DNA of 64,000 nt, taken from the NCBI GenBank assembly GCA_003254905.1, contig QANU01067139.1:901437-965436 (forward strand), given 5' to 3'. The stretch comes from Nissolia schottii (Eukaryota; Streptophyta; Magnoliopsida; Fabales; Fabaceae). The notes under the pieces are model-generated. The model had not been told where the DNA came from. It searched no databases and saw only the letters and a program-made list of their open reading frames with translations. Each line of letters starts with the position of its first letter. Position 1 is the stretch's first letter. Below are positions 1 through 13,356 of this stretch, piece by piece. The position numbers and the translations under genes were made by a program.

Positions 1-194
1 TTTGTACAAAAATTTAGGTGGGTTTCACACATGTCATCCCACTATGATAAGGGCATGCTCCACCAAAGTGGTCCTTGCTTTTTTTGCATTCTCCATTGCT
101 TTTCAATTTTTTTTATAAATTAATTATATAATATATATTTCTGCTATCTCACATGATTTTATTTTTTATTTTTCTTAAAAATATCTTTGTGCAG

Positions 195-662
195 GAGGCA
201 GCTATTGAAATCCTCAACTCTCACTCCAGAGAGGAAGCTTTACAAATATTCCTCAAGGTAACATGGACATTTTTTTAACTGTTTCATAAAAACGATTTAC
301 TCATAATTTTAAGTAAATGGGTATAACCTTAATTTTTGTTTTGTTTTTCGTTTTTGGGTATGTATCCTTTTGCTTTTTTCATAAGGCTTTCTGAATGCAA
401 CAGTATCTAAACAAATGATGCTCTATCTAGAACTACATTTGTAAATGTGTCGTTCTTTGTTTCTTGAGACGGTTAGATTAGACTTAATTATAATTTTAAT
501 TAAAAAACTTTGATATAAAATAGAAAATGTGGAATGTCTAAATCTTATGCGCAGATTTTTGTTTGTTGGTATTGTTAGGGTTTGCAGCCAGTTGAAATCA
601 CAAAGGATATTGCAACCGAAGATTTTGCTGAGTTTGACAGTAGTAGTGATGATGAAGAATGA
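195..662 (+). CDS. 3' end of an unrecognised gene (last two exons)
   Basis: Two exons fit splice rules and share a frame. Exon 195-257 follows a TTTGTGCAG acceptor and ends at a GTAACA donor; exon 579-662 follows a TTGTTAG acceptor and ends in TGA. Together they encode the last 48 residues of a protein whose start lies before the window. The tail is a helix-like stretch (EAAIEILNSHSREEALQIF), then GLQPVEITKDIATEDF, then an acidic serine-rich end, DSSSDDEE. Acidic Ser/Asp/Glu tails are common in nuclear and CK2-phosphorylated proteins, but I do not recognise the family and assign no function. The intron (258-578) is AT-rich, as expected in plants. The main uncertainty is identity; the two-exon structure itself looks sound. 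Confidence 0.6.
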
Positions 663-3600
663 AGGGTTGGATTTGGAATTGAAGATTGGAAATTGAAAAT
701 TGAAAGCTTGAAAAGCTTGAAGAGCTATCCATGTGGCTGGTTTTTTTTTGTGTTTTTTTATCAAGCTGTTTATTACCTTAATTTGGAACTAGTTCTCTAA
801 TTTGACATCATCCATTTTGCTTTGTAATTTGTCTTCTCTTCAAGTAGAATCAAATATATTGACTTTCCGACCAGCATCAAAGAGTCTTGCTCTACACAGA
901 TACCATAAATGCCAGCAGTCAATTTGAAAGCATTGCAAAGTTTATGTTTCAAAACTAAATTAATTATTATCATTTCCAAGAGGCTGAAATCTAACATTAA
1001 GGTAATTCTAATTACCCAATCCAATATATAAACACTGACAGCAAAAAGAAAATTATTGGAATAGCCAACCTTAATCCATTAAACGCTGTTGCTAATTTTG
1101 GTTTCCAAAATCATTTTGTACTATACAAGAGGAAAGTGCATTTAGAGGTACTTGACCAAGAGAAATTTTTTTATGGGCACAAGTTTAACATGTCATTAAA
1201 CACATAATAAAAGTGACTTATATTTGGTGAGACACATAATAAAGATGATATAATTCACTTTTATTGTGTGTCCAAGGATGATTAGTGTGTTTAAATTTCT
1301 GTTGTGGTGATTTATAATTAATTTTGTAGTTTTAGAAGTGAGAAATTTGCATTTTTGTTTGAGTTCAAAATTGATTTTAGATGTGTCTCATCATTAAAAT
1401 TTTGCTTCATAAAAAATTTCGGAGAAATATTCTGATTGGTCCCTAGACTTTTATTTTGCACTCTATTTGGTCCATATAAATAAGTGTCAAAGTAATTTCT
1501 AATGTTTTTCGTCATTGTCCTTGTTAGTTTATTTGCCCATGGGCCCATTGGGCAGACGGGTTGACAAAGGCAACGACGGAAAATATTAGGGATTAAATAG
1601 GACACCAGATATTAGATTAGAGACCAAAGAGAGAGATTAACTAAAGTAATAACATCGTTTTTTGAGTGGGAGAGGAGATCATTGATGATTAAGATAAAAA
1701 AATGAGTGATGAATATATGAAAGAGATGGTAATTAAATAGACACTTAACAAACTAACCCACCTTCCGTCCAATGATACTTCGGAAAAGTCTAGAGCAAGC
1801 AGTAAATTTTCGTTCCCAATATCAAAAGAACGCAAAGCTGACAACTTAATTATTCACAAGCAAAGTTACAAGGCCCTTTAATTTCACGGTCACAACTAGA
1901 GTAGATCTGACTTTTTTCCCTGTTGGAGAGAGAAATCAAAACTTAGGAGTTATAAATTTGAATTCGTGTTGTTTGCAAGTGAAAAGATAAGAGATCAAGA
2001 ATATAGGTGGTTTAAGAAGTTTCAATTCCCTAATGAAGGGGAGATACAAGTAGCCTAAATAAAGTGACAAGATATTGAATTAAATATTAATATCATATTT
2101 GTTCTCTAGACTTTACATTTGTGTTTTTGTTGGTCCATCAATTTAAAAAAGTGATCGATGGACTTCACATATGTTTAACTCGTTAATCCTTACCTTCATG
2201 TCTTAAGAGGAAATAGTTAGATTGTTCATAAATTTAGATTGTTTATAAACTACTTAAGATAACACTATGAATGTTCAGAGAATATTTAGGACAATAAGTC
2301 TAATGTTTGTAAAGTACAAGAACTAACCTGTTATTTTTTTAAGTTGAAGGATCAGTTAAAACAAGAGTATAAAATTTAGAGACTAAATAAAATATTAACA
2401 CTTGAATTAATAATTGTCTTAAATATGTTTTGAATCCCAATAAATTTATGAGATTTGGTCAAGATATTAAAAAAAAAAAATTAAACCAAATGTTTAAAAT
2501 TTGTCAAATAATATATTTAAACCTTAATAATGAGCATAAACAACAACAATAATAAATTGCATTTTTTTTTCTTTTTTAATATCAAGTATTGGATAACAAA
2601 AGTGACGGGTAGAAAGCCATTTGCACGAAAATGAACGAGAAGGCTTATTACAGAGTTGAAAAATAGTTGACCATGCACCGCGCAGAGAGAAAAGGATGGG
2701 TTGCTAAAGAAATGAATTTTTGGTTTGACGGTTAATGTTGAGTAGGATGTGCAACACAGTAAAAGCGAATGTAGTTTAAAATCAAATCAATCATTAACAA
2801 GAGTTGTAGACTTGTGTAAATTCTTTATCTAAATTATCATTGGGTCAATGTGAGGTATATATACATAGAGAAGCTAAGCTTTCAGATACTGTTACAGTGA
2901 TGATAGCTAACTGTACCTGTCAAACTAACTCCAACTAACTATAGAGACTAACTAACTTTCACTGATAACAGACTTAAGTATAATAATGATAATAATACAT
3001 AATGTGTATTAATCATGTACGGTAAGTGGGACCAATTTGAAAACATTTACTCTGTTTTGATTGCTAATATATGATGTCGAACATTTCATACAACCCCATT
3101 GTCAAGCTGTATAGCAAAACTCTTGTAGAAAATCAGTAGCACTTGACCAATCACGAAAAATATCTTTGGACCAAAAAGAACTTTCGATAACATAAATATA
3201 GCGATTTGTTGCTAAGTGTTGAATGTTGAATAATGAATGACAAATTCTTATGAAATAAGTAATACCCGAAATGATATTCGCACGATATGCACAACTAGTG
3301 TATAAGTGTAAGGGTACACCTTAGAGGATTTTTCCTCCAAATTCATCATGTGCAAGAATCTGAGGCCGTTGTACGAATGTAACTGATTCTAGAATATTCC
3401 ACGTCAAATAAAGTTTGTTACGAGAACCGCGTGCATCACACATGCTGGAACTTGGCGGCAATATAAAGCCAACTATAAAATAATGTAATAGTTCACCTTT
3501 TCATTTTCAATAAAATTCTCAAATCTGTTGCGCTAAATTCTCATCTCTCTCTAATTCTTGATTCAAACTCTTAGATTCATAAATCCTTGTAATAGAAATA

Positions 3601-4896
3601 TAAACCCCTTGGCTTTAGTTCAACTATACCAACGTGATTTCCATCCAAATCTCCAAATTAATAGTCACAAAACTTTACAGAAATATGAGACATAGCATAA
3701 CATGTCAAGAACCATCTCGCTAAAAAACTTCAATTGAATTATTATAAATGTCACTTTACATATCTCATTCACGCAATAAGTTGTTAGGTAGAGATAATTG
3801 AATTATTTTATATCTTATATGTCCCTTCATGCAAGAGCTATTTTATGTTTATTCTCTTCGGGTATAGGATTAAATATATTGACTTTTTGTTTTGAACTTA
3901 ATTTGCAGGAATGAACATCGTTTGGTGAATCCAATAACGATCTTAGTATCATGTCTAGAACCATATCTCCCATCTTTTAATACGAGTTGTGTTATTTATA
4001 TTCATTTTTTACAACACATAGTGACTACTATTCCATACAAAATGAGTAATCTAACATCTCTAGATACAATAAACGTTGAAGGTTTGTTTGGGTGTGTCAG
4101 CTAAAATTGGACTCATATATCCGTATAATCCGTTCATACAGACAATATAAGGAGAAAGTGGTGGACCTGCGTGCAAAATTCCATTGTTTCTTTTGAGGTG
4201 CTGGTGCCCGGGGGTAAGTACAAAGCAAGCAGAGACACATGCATGTAGAATGTGAGCAACATTGGCCAATATATATGCGTGACACTGAAAACAGCTTACA
4301 CTATACTCAAGACACCAAAACAAACCGTACCCGCAACACTTTCTTAGCTACCTTCTTTGTCTCCCTCTCCTTCTTGTGGTGTCACCTTTAGAGACAAACA
4401 CAAAAATGTAAGACTAGTCTTTTAAATATTAGTTTACAATAAGTTTTAATTTTTATGTCTACTAGCCAAAACTTAAGAGTCTTCACAAAAGTAATACAGA
4501 TAACGTTACTAAGCCATCATATAAAGCGCGTCTAGAAAAAAACATAACCATTAATTTACAGAACATGGTTTTCAATAGGCAAGGAATAATGATTTAATAA
4601 CGTTCACTTTCCGAACTATCACTACCCTCATGAAAAAACTGGCAGCTCATGTAGTCATGTGCATGGTGTGCGCTCTGAGTTGGCATTGAGCCCCCAGGAC
4701 ACAGTTTCAATTTGAAGTTCTAGAAAAAATGAGGTGGCTTTTGCCACACATATGCATGGCCTTCCCCGTCCTCATTGCTTTTATTCATGTATATATATGA
4801 TTCTATATGTGTGTCGCACCATTGCTTAACAATTTCCTCATTGGAATAGTACTACTAATTAATTATAAAACATTTTTGTACGAAATTATTAGCTCA
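663..4896. other. Gene-free AT-rich spacer
   Basis: No coding region with exon-like composition is visible. A short palindromic stretch at about 1170-1312 (arms resembling ACACATAATAAAAGTGA and its inverse) looks MITE-like, and a clearer MITE lies at 2087-2399. The open frames near 4060-4320 show no recognisable domain. Confidence 0.5.
2087..2399. repeat. MITE-like inverted-repeat element, family A copy 1
   Basis: The left end (TTAATATCATATTTGTTCTC) and the inverse of the right end (GTTAATATTTTATTTAGTCTC) match as terminal inverted repeats. The inside contains the diagnostic phrase of the family, a TTTAAAAAAGTGAT/TTTTTTAAGTTGA pair. Related copies of similar size lie at 22281-22577 and 38831-39123. 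It is short, non-coding and AT-rich, so probably a non-autonomous DNA transposon. Ends are accurate to a few bases. Confidence 0.5.
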
Positions 4897-5406
4897 ATGG
4901 TACTAAGCAGGCGACCAGCAAGGTTTATTAGAAGGCCGGAGTCCATGCAGGCCAAAGAAATTAGTGAAGATCGCTTGGAATTACTGAGGGTAAGGGTGTG
5001 AGTAAATTTAAATTTATGTGTTACATTTATTAGCTTCTCTTTTTTCTTTTTTTTGAAAAAAAAACTGTGTGTTTTTTTTCCTTGGTGATCATAATAACGT
5101 GTAGGCTGCTGCTGCTCGCGTTTATACTAACGAGCAAAACTCTGCGGACAAATCCTCAGTAAGTTGGAAATCTTCCAATTAAGTGATTCAATAAGTTGAT
5201 TTTTTTGTTAATTTATTTTTTGTCATTTTTTAATTGTTTCGAAATGGGTTCAGGAAGTGAATAAAGCCGTGGCTTCTAGTTCTAGATGTGCAAATGTGAA
5301 AGGGGAAGGAGGCTTTGAAAATGGAGTAGAGTTACTGGCACTAGCTGCCGCTGAAATTGAGACAGCAGAGGAGAAAAAGGAAGGGTCCGGCAAAAAAGAG
5401 CAATAA
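4897..5406 (+). CDS. Small three-exon gene, 99-aa protein of unknown function
   Basis: Exons 4897-4989, 5105-5158 and 5254-5406 join in one frame. They have good donors (GTAAGG, GTAAGT), good acceptors (GTGTAG, TTCAG) and a TAA stop. All three exons are multiples of three (31, 18 and 51 codons), supporting a real coding gene. The protein starts MVLSRRPARFIRRPESMQAK, basic and arginine-rich, with a predicted helix (EISEDRLELLRAAAARVY). It ends in a Glu/Lys-rich tail (ETAEEKKEGSGKKEQ). No membrane segment or known domain is seen. The start is the first ATG consistent with the arginine-rich head; an ATG at 4807 in the same frame would add 30 hydrophobic residues and is less likely. A TATA-like run (TATATATATG) lies near 4790. 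An LTR fossil begins 85 bp after the stop, probably inside or just past the 3' UTR. The function is unknown. Confidence 0.5.
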
Positions 5407-5490
5407 GATCATACCAATGTCATTTTGCAAACAAAAATTGTTTTGTAGCCAACAAAACTGCTTAGAGTCCTTTCTACTGATGTTGTTCAT

Positions 5491-7799
5491 TGTAATGAAG
5501 TAAAATTGTGCAAACTGAATTATGGGAGGAATAGTATATTTTTGTGTATTTTCATATATTTTTCTACATATGACTACAATGGAAAGGAAAGGGATAGGGA
5601 TAGAGACTCCTTCCTAAGGAAGGAGATGACTAAGAGCTAGAGAGAAAATCTGATAGAGAGAGAGTAGGATTAGACCAATGACAATTTCCATACCCTCTTT
5701 ACAAACCAAACCTCCTATTTATAATATCCTAGACTCCCCAATTGGACTAATTGGGTTATTGGGCCTATAGCCCATTCGTACTTGTTACATTACTCCCCCT
5801 TTCAAAATGGACCTTGTCCTCAAGGTCCGAGAATTATCTCCACCCAGATCCCATTGTATAAATTGGAAATTGCTGAAATTTTCTTCCTTACTTGAGTCAA
5901 TTTTTGGAAATTTCATAACAAATTGCTTTTTGCAGTAGCCCACATCATGTAAATCATTTTTGTTAAGTAAATGTCACCCAACATAGTCCAAAAACAATGC
6001 TTCTGCCCAAGCTGAGCGCATAGGGCTTGGCCCAATTGCACAATCCTAGGCTACACTTGAACCGGGAGGCCACAAGACCTTCTTTCCTCATTTTCCCCAA
6101 ATGCAACCCTAGCCTCCTTCTTTGGCGGCTCCATTTTTGCCATGGCCACCCAAGCTTCTCTCCCCATCAAGACCAAGGTAGCGACTGCTGCTACCATCAC
6201 CCGCGCATCCTCACCGATCACCGTCGTCGAGGCGCCGTCCTTTCCCCTGTTGGCGCCACCTGACTTCAACGTGGAACCCGCAACAACAAAAACTGCTAGT
6301 CATCGCACAGTCGCCCCCTCGCCACCATCGAGCTTTCGTCGTCGCCACAACAACGCGTTCACCGTCGTCGCCGTCCACGCAGCCCACCACTGCCTTTGTT
6401 TCGGTCTTATACCCTACCTCCATTGTTATCGTTGCCATCTTCTTCCAGGCTTGCAGAAGCTGCGACGCCATTTGGGCCACCCTCCAGAGTTTGGCCTCCT
6501 CGCTTGTCGCCATGGTTGTCACCGTGCATCTCGCCAGCCACCACGCCGGCTTCGCTCCGCTTAGATCTCTCTTCATCTTCCTCCCCTCTCCGCCAGACGC
6601 CGCTGCCTCCACATCACACTCTGTCGTCGATGAGGGCTTGGTGTTATCGTGACCATAAACATCGTCGTTCCACGTTGACGACGACTCCACCATCGCCTCC
6701 CGTAACGCCGCTCGAGCACTCTCAACGAACACCTCCGCCCTTGCCAGGGTTGTTTGCGCCACTGCGATGTCGTCTCCACCGTACGAATCTGGTGGCTTTG
6801 GTGGTGGTTTCTGTCAAACTTCCTCTGGAATATCTAAGGGTGGAGCTGGATAAGGCAAACTGGAATTTGGTTCAAGTAAGTCCAGATTTACCTCTCTTAA
6901 AGCTTGAATTTCTGCATTTGCCTCTACCTCTGTTTGAATTTCTGGATCTGTGAACTTCAATGCCTTAGTTGTTGCTGTTGAATTGGATGTTGCCTCTGGA
7001 TTGTTATGAACTTTTTTCTGTGTATTTGCTGGTATTGTTGCTTCTACCATGTGTGATTTCTGTTTCTGGTGTTTAATTTCTGGATCTATTGCTGTTGCTT
7101 CCATCTGATGTTGAATTTTTGTTGGCATTTTTGCTTCTGATTTGCACTATAATTTGGATCTCAAATCTGCCACTACTTTTTCCCAATCTATTTTCCATTC
7201 TGAGACCTGCTTCTGTTGAATCTCTAGCAGAATTGGACTGAAATTCGGTTGATAGCAATGCAAGATGGCTACTTCAAAAGTGAGCCACTCCGCTGCCGGA
7301 TTGCGCCTCCTCCACAGAGTGAACCAATTTCGGGCTCGACCGGTCAATCCTTCTTCTACCTCCAGCAATCGCTACAACTCCGACGTTCCTTTGGCGTTCC
7401 AAAACGTTGATGCACAGAGGATCCACCAATAGTCGTGCTCACCATCGAACACCGGCAGCTCAGCACACAACGGAATATGGCTTGAGCTCTCCGAACCACC
7501 ATGGGAAACGGTAACCGCCGGCATGGTGTTCAATGAAAGCACCATTTGTAACAAAGTAAAATTGTGTAAACTGAATTATGGGAGGAATAGTATATTTTTG
7601 TGTATTTTCATATATTTTTCTGCATATGACTACAATGGAAAGGACAGGGATAGGGATAGAGACTCCTGCGAGAGTATGATTAGACTAATGACAACTTTCA
7701 TACCCTCTTTACAAACCAAACCTCCTATTTATAATATCATAAACTCCCCAATTGGACTAATTAAGTTATTGGGCCTATAGCCCATTCCGACTTGTTACA
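5491..7799 (-). mobile_element. Broken, internally deleted Ty3/gypsy-type LTR retrotransposon (fossil)
   Basis: Two similar LTRs, 5491-5789 and 7547-7799, both run TGTAA...TTACA in plus-strand view and share long near-identical tracts. Near-identical 5-bp flanks (TTCAT and TTCAC) look like a target-site duplication. The element reads on the minus strand: the primer-binding-site region next to the right LTR matches the TGGTGCTTTCATTGA type common in legume gypsy elements. A remnant of Gag follows (about 7554 down to 7147; LPVFDG and ARNWFTLWRR motifs). Next to the left LTR, an inverse NLEDKV-type stretch resembles the end of a polyprotein. The interior is only about 1.76 kb, far short of a full element, so protease, reverse transcriptase and integrase are essentially absent. 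It is broken in many places. LTR divergence by a deletion and scattered differences suggests a moderately old insertion. Confidence 0.75.
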
Positions 7800-8230
7800 T
7801 TCACATGTTTCTTTGTCTAATATGAACTAATATTGTACATTTTTCTCAAACAAAAAGGAAAAGAAAACGATGATGCCATACAGCGCCACAACTACTGTCA
7901 CTCCCATGAGGTGAGAGATCCGGTGTGCACTTTAACAAGTTGCAATTTCAGTGTTCACCTTCTTTGGATGCATTGAGAACCGTTTAATAACTGTGACACT
8001 TGATCTAATGGTTGTAAATATAGGAGATAGGTCTATGGTGTGCAAATGGTACAACTGAACCCACCGATTCCACTAAAGGAGCCGGTAATACATTTCCATA
8101 ATTTTATAAAATGTTAAATGTATAGTACTGGTAAAATGACATGTAAGGACATATGGCATAATAATTATTATTATCAGGAGACAAAACCAAGGTTGACGAA
8201 GATATTCCCCTCTTCTTGATCTAGTTCATC
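7800..8230 (+). other. Possible stray 3' exons after the LTR element
   Basis: Exon-like segments occur downstream of the LTR fossil. One runs from about 8028 (GTCTATGGTGTGCAAATGG) to a GTAATA donor near 8090. The next follows TATCAG at about 8178 and reaches a TGA in the joined frame, giving a proline-rich end (QLNPPIPLKEP then ETKPRLTKIFPSS). I cannot find a convincing first exon or prove a link to the 99-aa gene upstream of the transposon. This is a weak hint only. Confidence 0.2.
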
Positions 8231-11200
8231 ACAAAAACTGATAAAGATGCAAGCCCTCTTCCTCTTTCCATTGTACCAGCAACACCCCTCAAACCCAAAA
8301 CCTTTCCCTCGTAACCATGGCTTATATCAACAATTGCAGATACCCTTTTCCTCAAAGATCCAAAACCAGCACACCAAAACCTAGCACCCCACATTCTTTT
8401 CCAGAACCCAGAAACAAAAAGGAAAGTAAAAAAATAAAAATGAACTTTATGTGGGGGGAAAAAGCTAAATATCACTCAAAATCAAACACTACCTTTTACA
8501 AATTTCACCATGAAAACATGACATATCCAAAACCCATCTTCTCCCTTGTCCTCTGAAACCTTCAAAACCTACCTGTCAATGAAATTGGTCCTTAAAGGTT
8601 AAAAAGGAATGGCAGACATAGTTGAATAGTTTGGCAAATAGAGGACAAAAAAAGGTCAATGTAAAAAGGCAAATCTTTTATGTACATTTATTACAAATTA
8701 TTATTGCTAAAACAGGAAAAAGTGAAGAAAAGAGAGCAAACCTGGGGAAAGTGGGAGAGGTTAACGGAGTTTCCAACCACTAGTTGTTAGGGCTATTTGA
8801 GTCTTTACGCACAAGGTTATTCTTGAAACATTATTTGATGTTATTAAAGAATTAACCTAAACTTGTTTGTGAAGAGTGGGTGCACATATAATATTATTTT
8901 GCTTGTAGGTGCACACCAGATAACCAACCGTCGCATGAATAGTGATCAAACGGAAATTTTATTTTGATACGTCAAAAAATTAACAACTACCACCTCAAAA
9001 CAAAAGAACCTATAAAATCCTCATGCACGAGGGATTGCATCCCCACATGAGATTCAACAATGATAGAGTAAAACACCCCCCCCCCCCCACACCCACAAAA
9101 CCCTGCTTGGTGAGCCAACTAGTGCAGGCATTGGTTTCACGACGAATATGATGCAACTCAATAGTCCAAAAACGACAATTGTTTTAAGTTTGACCAAATT
9201 AAAAAGTGAATAAATAACAATCAAACGGTTCACAATATTCAAGTAGTGGGTCGTGCAAATAGTTGTCAAGCTGTCTATCATTTTCCTAAAAGAAAATCGA
9301 TACATTTGGTCTCTCATTATCTATTATTTATTTACTTATAGCAAATTTAAAAATATATATAATCTCCCTGTCCAATAAACTCTAGTTCAATTGGTATTAG
9401 TGTTCTCGCTCCCCAAAACACCCATTAATGGGTTCCTTCACCCCAGGCTTTGGGTTTTTTTAATTTTTATTTTATATTTTATGGTCAAAAATAAATAAAT
9501 AAAGACTATAACTTAATTACAACAGTGAAACTTATACAACGTACTAACATACAACTTGTTAAAAAATAGACTAAAGCCAAGAATATATACAATCAATGAA
9601 AGCTACACAACATTAGATAACACCTCTTAACATGAATGTTATTTACTATACACTACAAATACTCATTAATATCTAAGTGAACACGTCAAATCTCTTATCT
9701 ATTTGAAGTATTAACTCTTATGCTCATTTACCCCAAGTTGTATAAACAGTGAACATCTGAAAATGATGTAGAAAGAGGCCTATTGCCTCAAGGAAACAAA
9801 CTGAACTAACATCTACAAGCAAAAGTTATCGGTTTATCATTTATCATAATTGAAATCTTCTAATTCAAGTAAGAGCGACAACTACTAGAAACCCCAAAAC
9901 ATGAGACAAACCCATGTCATACTCCCAGATCCAGACTTCCTGCCATTAAAAAGAAAAATTGGTTGGACATAATATAAACATCCATCAGCCCATTAAAACC
10001 TAACTTAAGGAGAAAGAGTATTTCGGGCTCAGGCTTTGGGTTTGGGACAGAGTGTTTTTGGCTCTTGGGGCTTCCATTAGTATGAGTGCTTTTTGTTCTT
10101 TTGGGTCAAAATGATTATCAGCATTTGGACTTCACATTTTTGCCATTTGGGCCCCTCACATGTAAGTGCATCTCTCTTTCAATTGTGGCAACAAGTTGGA
10201 GGGAGTGTTTTAAGCCCGCAGGAGTTGAAAATGTTTGGAACTAGCATTTTGGAACTTCAGAACTACTACTTCAATGTCCATACTCCATCACCCTTACCTT
10301 TTATATGGCATTCTTCTGTTGATTGCTTTGCACATTATTAGCTTTGTCAGTGCTCATATTTATAGTAACACTGCATATGAGGATCTCATAATTATATGAG
10401 AAATGAAATTATGATAACTCAATTTCACAATTCTTGCACAATCGCCTCCACAAAAGTACAGGGTCCACATGAGCCCCACACTTTGGTAAGTGTGATTTAT
10501 CAAAATTGGGTTGTCATAATATCATGATATCGTGACTCTAATTCTATGCTAAAACCGCAACCAAGTGTTCTAAGTGAAACAAGCTATTATCATGCTATCC
10601 TATCCTTGCTACATCTGAATGATTGAATGCTGCACTTTGGGGTGGATTCTTTTGTGCTAAATAGCAATACCACTTCAACTTAATTAAACAGGGCTCCCCC
10701 TGTGTACTCGGTGACTCTTATGGTGACAATGTGACATCAATCACTAACTCAAAACTACCGGATAAAGAGCAAAAAGTGTCTTATAATCAACTATCATTCT
10801 TAACTAATCTGTTTCGAAAATTGATATTTAGTTGGTTCAAGTGAATTAATACTTGTTTTCCTTAAAGATGTGTCAAGCAGAGTTTGAAGATCACTAGTGG
10901 TTAATTCAACTTGTGTTACCAAAGCCTCAAAAATTCTATATTTCTTCTTAGCATCTTCACAGCTTAAAATACCAGTAAAAAATTTCCAATAGAAAGTGAC
11001 AAATTTGCGTACCTTTTTCCTTTTTTATGTATGTTACAATGGGGCCGTCACAGAGTCAATAAGAAAAAGCCACTAAAAATTGAAAAATTGCTGGTAAGTG
11101 TCTCAACCAGTGGAAGAACTAAGAAGCTTCTGAAACTCATTGTTTTCTATGCATTACCATAGGCCTAAAGCTGCCAATGTCTTCTTAGCAAGAAGTAAAA

Positions 11201-11300
11201 TCACAAGCATTCCATGGGAACAAAGTTAAAAAAAGAGCATTCCAAAAGAAAATAGGTGCTTGATTGCTGATTGACCAGTAATGTTTTGAGCCAAAACATG
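8231..11300. other. Gene-free AT-rich spacer
   Basis: Only short open frames without recognisable domains are seen. A cytosine homopolymer lies near 9074-9087. A stretch near 10020-10345 is less AT-rich but shows no conserved motif. The 3' flank of the SWEET gene occupies the end of this interval. Confidence 0.5.
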
Positions 11301-13356
11301 TCATCCTTGAGTTCCATTTGCATTGGATTCCTTCTCTTGATGTGGTTGTGTTGCATTTCCCATCTCCATGGATCCCTCTTCTGTTGGGATCTGCTTCTTT
11401 GGAGCACCCTTGTTGTCGCGGTATATGAAGTACAATACTAGTTGCATTGCTCCTAAACCAGAACCAACACCATTAGGCACCTGCAAACAAAACCATCCAT
11501 TTCAATGCAAATATCATAGAAAAGTGCAAATGGTTGAATTGAAATTGCAAAGTTCTGGTTCTGTTCTGCTTACAGCAACAAAAGGGTCACGGCCTAGAAG
11601 GCCGAAGATGAACCAGGAAGTGCCGCAGAGAAACACAAACAGCGACAGGAAGAAGGGCATGAACTCCACACTCTTGGTTTTGATCACTAGCCTCTGCACA
11701 CACAAATTTTCAAATCCATAATAAAAACAAACAAGATATGAATCTTCAAGTATATATAACCAATAAATAGCATGGTCTATTTGGTAGTGTAACATGTTTT
11801 CCATGCTTTCCACCAAAATATTTCTACCATAATTTTTACACCATTTAGTTAACAAGGTATATGAATTGGTTAACTGTTTTCCAATATGTAACAGGTTATT
11901 TCTGTTAACCAATCTATACATCCTGATTCCTGATAATTCATAATTGAATCATCAATTACTAATATAAAAATGTTGGTGTACAAAGTACGAACTAAGATCA
12001 AAAAGCACAATTGATTAAAAAAACTGTGGAAATTTGTCACTATTTGCTAGAAAATCATGATGCTATTATAACTTCATTAAGGCATTATATGCTAAGGAAC
12101 TAAGTGTGACAGAAGCACAATGATTTGATCTGATTGGAAAACTAAGCTTACCATAATTGAGAGCGGAGAACCATACATGATGATGGAGAATATGGAGGCA
12201 GCTAAACCGCAGAAGAGCTTCCTGGAACTGCCAGCAAGGGCAAAGAGTGACACAAAGACAACAGCAGAGAACACAGTGAGGACAAAGGTGAAGAGGCCAA
12301 GAATCTTAGCCTTCTCCTTCTTTGGTGCCAATATGATGAAGATTAGAACGTATATGATCTCAATCACTGATCCTGTGCCATTGATGGTTGATACTAGTAT
12401 GTTGTTTGGAGACACAAAAGGCAGACCATACCTGCGTTGTTAGATTAAAGTAAAAAAATCACTTTGAAATCTTCCATTGGAATTAAAAATCATTAAACTA
12501 GCAACACAAAGGCATAGTTTTATTTTATATGACAAGATTTAACAGTTGAAAGGGAAAATTCAATACATAATTGAATTATAGTCCTAGAAATTGACCCAAA
12601 AGACCAAAAAAAAAAGGGATTTATAACAGAGACAGTTGCCTTTTAAGAATTAACCAACAAACATGCTTTTTGTGATATGGAAAAGTTTCTCAATTAAAAT
12701 ACCAAGCAGGAATTAAATATTAATTTACATACATACATTTATTGAATTATGAAATTACACCAAAGTGAGGTAACAACAAAGTGGGGGTGGATGAAATTAA
12801 TGAAGAAGAATAAGCACCACAAAAATAAAAAGGGAAGTACACGTGATTTGACAGAAGATTTGGTGGTGAAAAAGAGGTGATAAAGGCCAAAAAGAAAAGA
12901 AAAGAAGGAAGAAGGAAGAGAAGAAGCTGACCAAGCTGAAAGGAGACAATTGAGGAGTGTCATAACGTATGGAATGCCTGAGAACTTCTCCGTGGATCTG
13001 TTGGTAACAATCCTCTTGAATGTAATCCTACAAAACCCAAAATTGTCACTCATAAAAGAATAAAAAAAACAAAGGAAAAAAGAAAGAAAAGAAAAGAGAC
13101 AAAGCCATGGAACGAGAGTTTGAAAAGAGAGGTAGCTATGTGATGATGCATACACAGGAGCCAAGAAGAGGAACAAAGCTGAACCATTCCCTGCAATAAC
13201 ATCAAAGGAGCAGAGCAACCAATGTGAGGAACAGCGGAAGAAGAAGGGCTTTTACATAAAGACAAGAGAAACACATGGAAAAACCCAAAACAAAAAAAGA
13301 AAAGAAGGATGGTTAAACTCACCAAATATGCCAAACAAGAAATGTGCAACCTCCAT
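11301..13356 (-). CDS. SWEET1-like: SWEET1-like bidirectional sugar transporter
   Basis: Six exons (minus strand: 13356-13323, 13190-13154, 13027-12932, 12431-12152, 11693-11574, 11480-11301) give 248 residues, the usual SWEET length. Every junction has a GT donor, an AG acceptor and the correct phase. The start [20 protein letters not shown] matches clade I SWEETs. Two MtN3/saliva triple-helix units lie at about residues 7-95 and 130-215, joined by a linker helix. Family motifs include [21 protein letters not shown] (split here by an intron) and [19 protein letters not shown]. The cytosolic tail (about 212-248) is polar and Gln/Asn-rich. The family moves mono- or disaccharides down their gradient across plasma or vacuolar membranes; clade I members mostly carry hexoses at the plasma membrane. 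Substrate and site are inferred from the family. A TATA box lies about 155 bp before the ATG. The gene looks intact. Confidence 0.93.

Noticed and set aside
6211-6953. Several overlapping 140-185-aa open frames on both strands
   Set aside because: They lie inside the GC-rich interior of the LTR fossil, overlap one another on opposite strands and show no known domain; they are composition artefacts.
9385-9430. tRNA- or SINE-like string (AGTTCAATTGGTATTAGTG)
   Set aside because: It resembles a D-arm/A-box only loosely; no second promoter box, cloverleaf or tail could be found.
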